Assembly (NCBI GenBank): GCA_022560215.1
Contig: JADFTO010000002.1
Coordinates: 1 to 10,202, forward strand
Direction: 5' to 3'
From: Pseudomonadota bacterium
GTDB taxonomy: Bacteria; Pseudomonadota; Alphaproteobacteria; Rhodospirillales; 2-02-FULL-58-16
Length of the DNA stretch: 10,202 bases
Below the pieces are notes generated by a model. It was given only the letters and a program-made list of their open reading frames with translations, had not been told where the DNA came from and searched no databases. Positions 5,961-10,202 of the stretch are shown in pieces. The position numbers were made by a program, and so were the translations under genes. How positions within the stretch are numbered: the stretch's first letter is position 1; each line of letters starts with the position of its first letter.

Positions 5961-7046
5961 ATGAAACGCCGTCAATTCCTGGCCGCCGCCGGCGCCTCCG
6001 CCCTCGCCATGCCGGCGCCGGCCCTTGCCACGGGCCAGCGGATCCTGAAGATGGTCACGGCCTGGCCCAAGGACGCCCCGGGCCCGGGCGCCGCCGCCGG
6101 CCGCCTGGCCAAGCGGATCTCCGCCATGACCGACGGCGACCTCACCATCGAAGTCTTCGCGGCGGGCGACATGGTGCCGGCGCTCGAAACCTTCGGCGCC
6201 GTTTCGGGCGGCGTCGCCGATCTCTACCACGGGTCGGAACACTACTGGCCGGGCAAGTCCAGGGCCTTCGACTTCTTCGCCGCCGTTCCCTTCGGGCTGA
6301 CGGCCGGCGAAATGAACGCCTGGATACATCACGGCGGGGGCCAGGGGCTGTGGGACGAACTGGCGGCGGACTTCAACATCAAGCCCTTCATGGCCGGCAA
6401 TACCGGCGCCAGGATGGGCGGCTGGTTCAACAGGGAAATCAACACCGTGGAGGACTTCAAGGGACTCAAGATCCACATGCCGGGCCTGGGCGGCGAGGCG
6501 CTGGCCCGCTTCGGCGCGGAGCCGGCCACCCCCCCCGCCGGCGGCGGCATCGCCGGGGCCCTGCGTTCGGGAGCCCTCGACGCCGCAGTGGGCTCAGGCC
6601 CGTGGATCGACCTGGCCCAGGGCCTCCACGAGGCGGCCAAGCACTACTATTACCCGGGATTCCACGAACCGGGCAGGGTGATGAGCTCGGGCGTCAACTT
6701 GAACGTCTGGAACAGCCTGGACGATGCCCAGCAGCAGATCGTGGCGGCGGCGATGAGCGCCGAGACATTGGTGACCACGGCCGAATTCGACGCCAGGAAC
6801 GCAAGCGCCCTGGAGACGCTCAGGACCGTGCACGGCGTCTCCTTGAGGAAATTCCACGGTCCCATCCTTCAGGCCATCGGCGAGGCCGCGGGCCGGGTCG
6901 TCGCCGAGGCCGCCGCCGAGGACGCTTTTTCCAAGAAGGTATTCGAGAGTTTCCTCGGCTTCCGCAAGAAGGCCATGGCCTGGTCCAAGTACGCCGATCA
7001 GGCCTTCCTGGATGCCCGCCTGCTGCCCTTCACGTACGGGGAATGA
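5961..7046 (+). CDS. TRAP transporter solute receptor, DctP family, TakP-like, altered ligand site
   Basis: The protein is a periplasmic binding component of a tripartite ATP-independent transporter. Of its 361 residues, 1-23 form a signal peptide with a twin-arginine motif (KRRQFL, 2-7) and an AxA cleavage site near A23. The fold resembles the 2-oxoacid receptor TakP: AVPFGLTAGEMNAW (108-121), AGNTGARMGGWFNREINTVE (145-164) and KHYYYPGFHEPG (227-238). Key positions differ from what I recall of the family. The usual GNTG-x-Q glutamine is R151. The arginine of the LKxR motif, which holds the substrate carboxylate, is H172. The Glu-Trp of DAAEW is V210-G211. The ligand is therefore probably not a typical metal-bridged oxoacid. 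No DctQ or DctM membrane gene is nearby. ATG 5961 has GGAGG (5946-5950) ten bases upstream; an upstream TTG would spoil the signal peptide. It ends 29 bases from parC, which converges. Confidence 0.9.
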   Translation: MKRRQFLAAAGASALAMPAPALATGQRILKMVTAWPKDAPGPGAAAGRLAKRISAMTDGDLTIEVFAAGDMVPALETFGAVSGGVADLYHGSEHYWPGKSRAFDFFAAVPFGLTAGEMNAWIHHGGGQGLWDELAADFNIKPFMAGNTGARMGGWFNREINTVEDFKGLKIHMPGLGGEALARFGAEPATPPAGGGIAGALRSGALDAAVGSGPWIDLAQGLHEAAKHYYYPGFHEPGRVMSSGVNLNVWNSLDDAQQQIVAAAMSAETLVTTAEFDARNASALETLRTVHGVSLRKFHGPILQAIGEAAGRVVAEAAAEDAFSKKVFESFLGFRKKAMAWSKYADQAFLDARLLPFTYGE

Positions 7047-7075
7047 TCCAGATAGACTCTTGAGCTGGCGGCGCG

Positions 7076-9283
7076 TCAACGGCCGAAGCGGTTGGAACGG
7101 GGGAAGCCCTTGGGCGCTTTTTTCCCCGCCTGGGCCCGCTTGCCGAGCCAGGGTTTCGAGTCCGGTTCCGCATGCGTGCCCCTGCCCGAACGCCAGGTCA
7201 GCCCGGAAGCCCGGACGAAGGTCTTGGCGTCGGTAAGTCCGCCCTTTCGGTAGCGTTGCAGGATGACGCCCCGGCCCCGGTTCAGCAGCGGAACCTCGGC
7301 CAGGGGGAAGACCAGCAGCTTGCGGTTTGAGCCGACCACCGCCACGGCGTCGTCCTTTTCGCCGACGGCGGCGCAGGCCACCGCTTCCTCACCGTCGTCC
7401 AGGACCAGGACCTGCTTGCCGTTGCGGGTCTGGGCGATGACCGCGTCCTCCTCCACCACGAAGCCGCGGCCCGAACAGGAGGCAACCAGCAGCTTGCGCC
7501 CTGGGCTGTGAACGAACATGTCCGCCACGTCGTGAGCGTTGGTGAGTTTGATCATCAGGCGCAGCGGCTCGCCGTGGCCGCGCCCCCCCGGCAGCCTGTC
7601 GCAGGCGATGGTGTAGAAGCGGCCGTTGGTGGCGAAGATCACCAGCTTGTCGGTGGATTGGGCCGGCAGGGTGAAGCGGCCCCGGTCCCCTTCCTTGTAC
7701 TTGGTTTCGGCCTCGGCGACCTGGTGGCCCTTGACGGTCCGGATCCAGCCCTTTTCGGAACAGAGCACGGTGATGGGCTCGCGCTCGACCAGGATTTCGG
7801 CCTCGGCGGGGGCCGGCGCCTTGCCGATCTTCGTCCGCCGGCGGCCGAGCTCGGTCTTGGGTCCGAAGCGCTTCCTGATCCCGGTTATCTCCGCGCGGAT
7901 GGCCTTCCAGCGCAGCTTCTCGTCCTTGAGCAGGGCGTCGATGCCCTTTTTCTCTTCCTTCAGGGTCTTGTTTTCCGTCCTGATTTCCAGCTCTACCAGC
8001 TTGCGCAACTGGCGTAGTCGCATGTTCAGCACGGCGTCGGCCTGGACCTGGCTCAACTTGAATTTTTTCATCAGGCGGGCCCTGGGGTCGTCGTCCTCGC
8101 GCACGATGCGAATGACCTCGTCCAGGTTGAGGTACGCCACCAGAAGTCCGTCCAGCACTTCCAGCCGCGCCTTGATCTTGCCCAGGCGGTGCCTGTTCAC
8201 GCGCACCAGGACCTGGTGGCGGTGGTCCAGGTAGGCTTGCAGGGCCTGGCGCAGGTTCATGACCCGGGGGGTCTTGCCTTTGTCCAGCACGTTCAGATTC
8301 AGGCTGACGCGGACCTCCATGTCGGTCAGCCGGAACATCTGCTCCATGAGCTGTGAGGCGTCCACGGTTCGGCTCTTGGGCTCGAGCACGATGCGCACGC
8401 GCTCGGTCGATTCGTCCCGGATGTCCGCCAGCCAGGACAGCTTTCTCGCCGCCAGGAGCTCGGCGGTCTTCTCGATCAGGCGCGCCTTTTGCACCTGGTA
8501 GGGAATCTCGCTCACCACCACCTGATAGAGGCCGCGGTTGAGCTTCTCCACCTTCCACCGCGCCCTCAGGCGGAACCCCCCCCTGCCCGTGCGGTAGGCC
8601 TGGACGATGGAGTCCCGGGGTTCCACCAGCACGCCGCCGGTGGGGAAGTCGGGGCCGGGGACGATGTCCACCAGCTTCTCCATGGTGGCGTTCGGGTGCT
8701 CGATCAGGTGGACCAGGGCGGCGCAGATTTCGGCCGCGTTGTGGGGCGGGATGGAGGTGGCCATGCCGACGGCGATGCCGGTGGCGCCGTTGGCGAGCAG
8801 GTTGGGGAATCCGGCGGGCAGCACCACCGGTTCCTCTTCGCCGCCGTCGTAGGTGTCCCTGAAATCGACGGCGTCGGCGTCGATGCCGTCCAGCAGCAGG
8901 AGCGCCACCTCGGTCAGGCGCGCCTCGGTGTAGCGCATGGCCGCCGCGTTGTCGCCGTCGATGTTGCCGAAGTTTCCCTGCCCGTCCACCAGGGGATAGC
9001 GCTGGGCGAATTCCTGGGCCAGGCGCACCATGGCGTCATAGACCGCCTGGTCGCCGTGGGGGTGGTACTTGCCGATGACGTCGCCCACCACCCGGGCGCA
9101 CTTCTTGAAGCCGGACGCGGGATCCAGCTTGAGCTGGCGCATGGCGTAAAGGAGCCGCCGGTGGACCGGCTTCAGGCCGTCGCGGACGTCGGGCAAAGAC
9201 CGGGACATGATGGTGGACAGCGCATAGGCCAGATAGCGCTCGCCCAGCGCCTGGTCGAAATTGGTGTCTTGGACCGTGTCCAT
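7076..9283 (-). CDS. parC: DNA topoisomerase IV subunit A
   Basis: ParC is the DNA-cleaving subunit of topoisomerase IV, which with ParE unlinks daughter chromosomes. The 735-residue protein starts with ALGERYLAYALSTIMSRSLP (12-31) and DGLKPVHRRLLYAM (35-48). The catalytic tyrosine is Y118 in AAMRYTEARL, after R117. The quinolone region reads KYHPHGDQAVYDA (72-84), with Q79 where E. coli has S80 and D83 where it has E84. The tower and coiled-coil parts follow to about 490, and the C-terminal beta-pinwheel covers about 500-700, ending in the basic PKGFPRSNRFGR tail common in alphaproteobacteria. The canonical GyrA box is absent, and the N-terminus is of the ParC rather than GyrA type, so this is not gyrA. 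Start ATG 9281-9283 has GGCGGGA (9289-9295) five bases upstream. A promoter lies about 45 bases upstream. parE is not in the window. Confidence 0.96.
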   Translation of the reverse strand: MDTVQDTNFDQALGERYLAYALSTIMSRSLPDVRDGLKPVHRRLLYAMRQLKLDPASGFKKCARVVGDVIGKYHPHGDQAVYDAMVRLAQEFAQRYPLVDGQGNFGNIDGDNAAAMRYTEARLTEVALLLLDGIDADAVDFRDTYDGGEEEPVVLPAGFPNLLANGATGIAVGMATSIPPHNAAEICAALVHLIEHPNATMEKLVDIVPGPDFPTGGVLVEPRDSIVQAYRTGRGGFRLRARWKVEKLNRGLYQVVVSEIPYQVQKARLIEKTAELLAARKLSWLADIRDESTERVRIVLEPKSRTVDASQLMEQMFRLTDMEVRVSLNLNVLDKGKTPRVMNLRQALQAYLDHRHQVLVRVNRHRLGKIKARLEVLDGLLVAYLNLDEVIRIVREDDDPRARLMKKFKLSQVQADAVLNMRLRQLRKLVELEIRTENKTLKEEKKGIDALLKDEKLRWKAIRAEITGIRKRFGPKTELGRRRTKIGKAPAPAEAEILVEREPITVLCSEKGWIRTVKGHQVAEAETKYKEGDRGRFTLPAQSTDKLVIFATNGRFYTIACDRLPGGRGHGEPLRLMIKLTNAHDVADMFVHSPGRKLLVASCSGRGFVVEEDAVIAQTRNGKQVLVLDDGEEAVACAAVGEKDDAVAVVGSNRKLLVFPLAEVPLLNRGRGVILQRYRKGGLTDAKTFVRASGLTWRSGRGTHAEPDSKPWLGKRAQAGKKAPKGFPRSNRFGR

Positions 9284-9325
9284 GGCTGTCCCGCCGGTCA
9301 GAGCTCTGGATTCTAAAAGCCACTA

Positions 9326-9355
9326 GATATAGTAGCCAAACGGCGGAAACGTCAA
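9326..9355 (-). promoter_or_regulatory. parC: Sigma-70-type promoter for parC
   Basis: Reading the minus strand, TTGACG (complement of 9350-9355) and TATATC (complement of 9326-9331) are 18 bases apart, close to the housekeeping consensus. Transcription would start near 9319, giving parC a leader of about 36 bases. It lies in the 100-base gap after recO, so parC need not depend on recO transcription even though both genes run the same way. Confidence 0.6.
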
Positions 9356-9383
9356 CCTTTCGTGGGATTTCGGGCGGATAAGG

Positions 9384-10079
9384 TCAAGTGAAGAGGCGCG
9401 CGCCCAACCGCCGCCGCGCCGCCGGCAGGCCGCCGTCGAGCACGTGGCGTTCAAGGAAGTAGCCCGTGAGCCTGAAGCCGTCGGCCACCTCATCGGCGCC
9501 ACCCGCGCCGCCGCCGGGAAGGAGGAACCCGGGCAGCGCCAGCAGCTTGTCCTTGTAGGGCTCGCCGGCGGAGGCGGAGACGGCCCGGCCCGACTTGGGC
9601 GAGACGTAGACCAGCCGGTCGTTGCCGCCGGTCGCGGCGCACTGGCTGAGGTCCAGGCCGAAACCGAGCTCGCCCAACAGTTCCAGCTCCCACTTGACGT
9701 AGGCCGAGAGCCAGGTTTCGCCTCCCAGGGCGGAGAGAAAGGCCTCCAAGCCGTCGAACACCGCCTCGTGGGGCTGGCGCTCGGGCATGGTCGCCTCGAC
9801 CATGGCGCAGGCCGCGGAAAGGCCGGAAAGCCGGGCGGCGTCGTCCATGAGCGTGGCGGCGAAGGCATGTGTCAACTCGCACCTGTAGGTGCCCAGGTGT
9901 TCGGCCAGGCGGGCCCGCCAATGGGCGTGAACCCGGTTGCCAGGCTGCACGATGGCGCGCTTTCCCCCGTGCACCAGGCCGGCGTGGCGACCGTGGTCCC
10001 GGGTCATCAAGGTGACGATAGCCGAGGATTCCCCGTGCCGGCGGGTGCTAAGAACGATGGCATCGTCGCTCCATTCCAT
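9384..10079 (-). CDS. recO: DNA repair and recombination protein RecO
   Basis: RecO acts with RecR to load RecA on SSB-coated single-stranded DNA in the RecF pathway of gap and break repair. The 231-residue protein has the usual N-terminal OB-fold (about 1-80: MEWSDDAIVLSTRRHGESSA, then HGRHAGLVHGGKR). A helical C-terminal part follows, with the family segments WELELLGELGFGLDLSQCAA and YVSPKSGRAVS. Only one cysteine (C147) remains near the site of the zinc finger found in some RecO proteins, so zinc binding there is unlikely. I choose ATG 10077-10079 because MEWSDDAIVL is the standard alphaproteobacterial N-terminus. An in-frame extension to 10181 has no family similarity. No Shine-Dalgarno sequence is evident before this ATG, and a -10-like box lies only ten bases upstream, so the message may be leaderless. 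Confidence 0.95.
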   Translation of the reverse strand: MEWSDDAIVLSTRRHGESSAIVTLMTRDHGRHAGLVHGGKRAIVQPGNRVHAHWRARLAEHLGTYRCELTHAFAATLMDDAARLSGLSAACAMVEATMPERQPHEAVFDGLEAFLSALGGETWLSAYVKWELELLGELGFGLDLSQCAATGGNDRLVYVSPKSGRAVSASAGEPYKDKLLALPGFLLPGGGAGGADEVADGFRLTGYFLERHVLDGGLPAARRRLGARLFT

Positions 10080-10088
10080 GGGCGGCAG

Positions 10089-10097
10089 TTTATACCA
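10089..10097 (-). promoter_or_regulatory. recO: Extended -10 element close to the recO start
   Basis: On the minus strand TGGTATAAA (complement of 10089-10097) fits the extended -10 pattern TG-N-TATAAT. No -35 hexamer is seen at normal spacing, as is common for extended -10 promoters. Transcription would start near 10082, leaving only two to four bases before the recO ATG. This fits the missing ribosome binding site and suggests leaderless translation. Confidence 0.4.
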
Positions 10098-10099
10098 AA

Positions 10100-10116
10100 G
10101 GTCACTGATAATGACC
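10100..10116. promoter_or_regulatory. Operator-like inverted repeat upstream of recO
   Basis: GGTCA (10100-10104) and TGACC (10112-10116) form a perfect 5-base inverted repeat with a 7-base spacer. It covers about -18 to -34 relative to the inferred recO start, exactly where a -35 box would be, so it could be a regulator binding site. The regulator is unknown, and chance occurrence is possible. Confidence 0.35.
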
Positions 10117-10202
10117 CATAGAGACGGTCTTCCAAGGTTTTCGGCCTTAAGCGTGCGTCGCCGCGATGCGGTGCATCGCAAGGCGTGCGCGAAGACGTCA
10201 GA
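10117..10202. other. Right-edge segment with a perfect hairpin, no gene assigned
   Basis: No gene is recognised upstream of recO. A perfect 7-base-pair hairpin (arms 10163-10169 and 10173-10179, loop GGT) lies here without a T-run on either strand. On the minus strand a frame is open to the window edge but resembles nothing known; era, a frequent recO neighbour, is not recognisable in this short stretch. Confidence 0.3.

Noticed and set aside
5085..6476. A 463-codon minus-strand ORF opposite bpt and the TRAP receptor.
   Set aside because: It spans two clear plus-strand genes and their gap, and shows only shadow-type composition with no family motif.
8489..9316. A 275-codon plus-strand ORF opposite parC.
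   Set aside because: Antisense to conserved ParC motifs including the catalytic tyrosine region; composition is typical of a shadow frame.
10080..10181. A 34-residue N-terminal extension of RecO.
   Set aside because: It contains the -10-like box and palindrome, has no family similarity, and the conserved RecO start begins at the ATG at 10079.
1..10202. CRISPR arrays, transposases, integrase sites, tRNA genes and toxin-antitoxin pairs.
   Set aside because: No regularly spaced repeats, terminal inverted repeats with transposase, tRNA-like folds or small paired genes with suitable motifs were seen when reading both strands by eye.

Overview
The window is GC-rich, gene-dense bacterial chromosome. 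It most likely comes from an alphaproteobacterium, perhaps the Rhodospirillales or a neighbouring order. The evidence is the style of ParC and RecO (both without the extra domains seen elsewhere), a bacterial-type Asp/Glu leucyltransferase (Bpt), a TakP-like TRAP solute receptor, a cysteine-free magnesium-type HemB, and a small protein resembling the alphaproteobacterial DUF6898 group. This placement rests on recalled family features; no search was run.

Layout, left to right. A small conserved hypothetical gene (102-329, minus) is divergent from hemB (554-1564, plus), and an AT-rich promoter region lies between them. After hemB come a hairpin-containing gap and a class III (CaiB/BaiF) CoA-transferase (1708-2934). 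Eight bases after its stop lies a 66-codon relic of the C-terminus of a penicillin-acylase-family enzyme (2943-3143). A promoter-like spacer with a long hairpin leads to motA (3332-4198) and motB (4202-5131), the complete flagellar stator pair. Bpt (5169-5897) follows 37 bases later, then a Tat-exported TRAP receptor (5961-7046). Two minus-strand genes converge on this block: parC (7076-9283) and recO (9384-10079). Each of these has its own promoter-like sequence.

How the genes relate. They are mostly housekeeping genes with separate jobs: tetrapyrrole synthesis, CoA-thioester chemistry, flagellar torque, N-degron tagging, solute capture, chromosome decatenation and recombinational repair. 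Only motA-motB is a clear functional unit. hemB, bpt and parC are, from memory, often close together in alphaproteobacteria. On that view the CoA-transferase, acylase relic, motAB and TRAP gene look like accessory genes set into a conserved block.

I found no CRISPR array, insertion sequence, tRNA, rRNA, phage gene or defence system, and no convincing new multi-gene system. The points most worth a second look are the TRAP receptor, which has lost the expected arginine, glutamine and Glu-Trp ligand residues, the acylase relic, and a possibly leaderless recO promoter overlaid with a palindrome.
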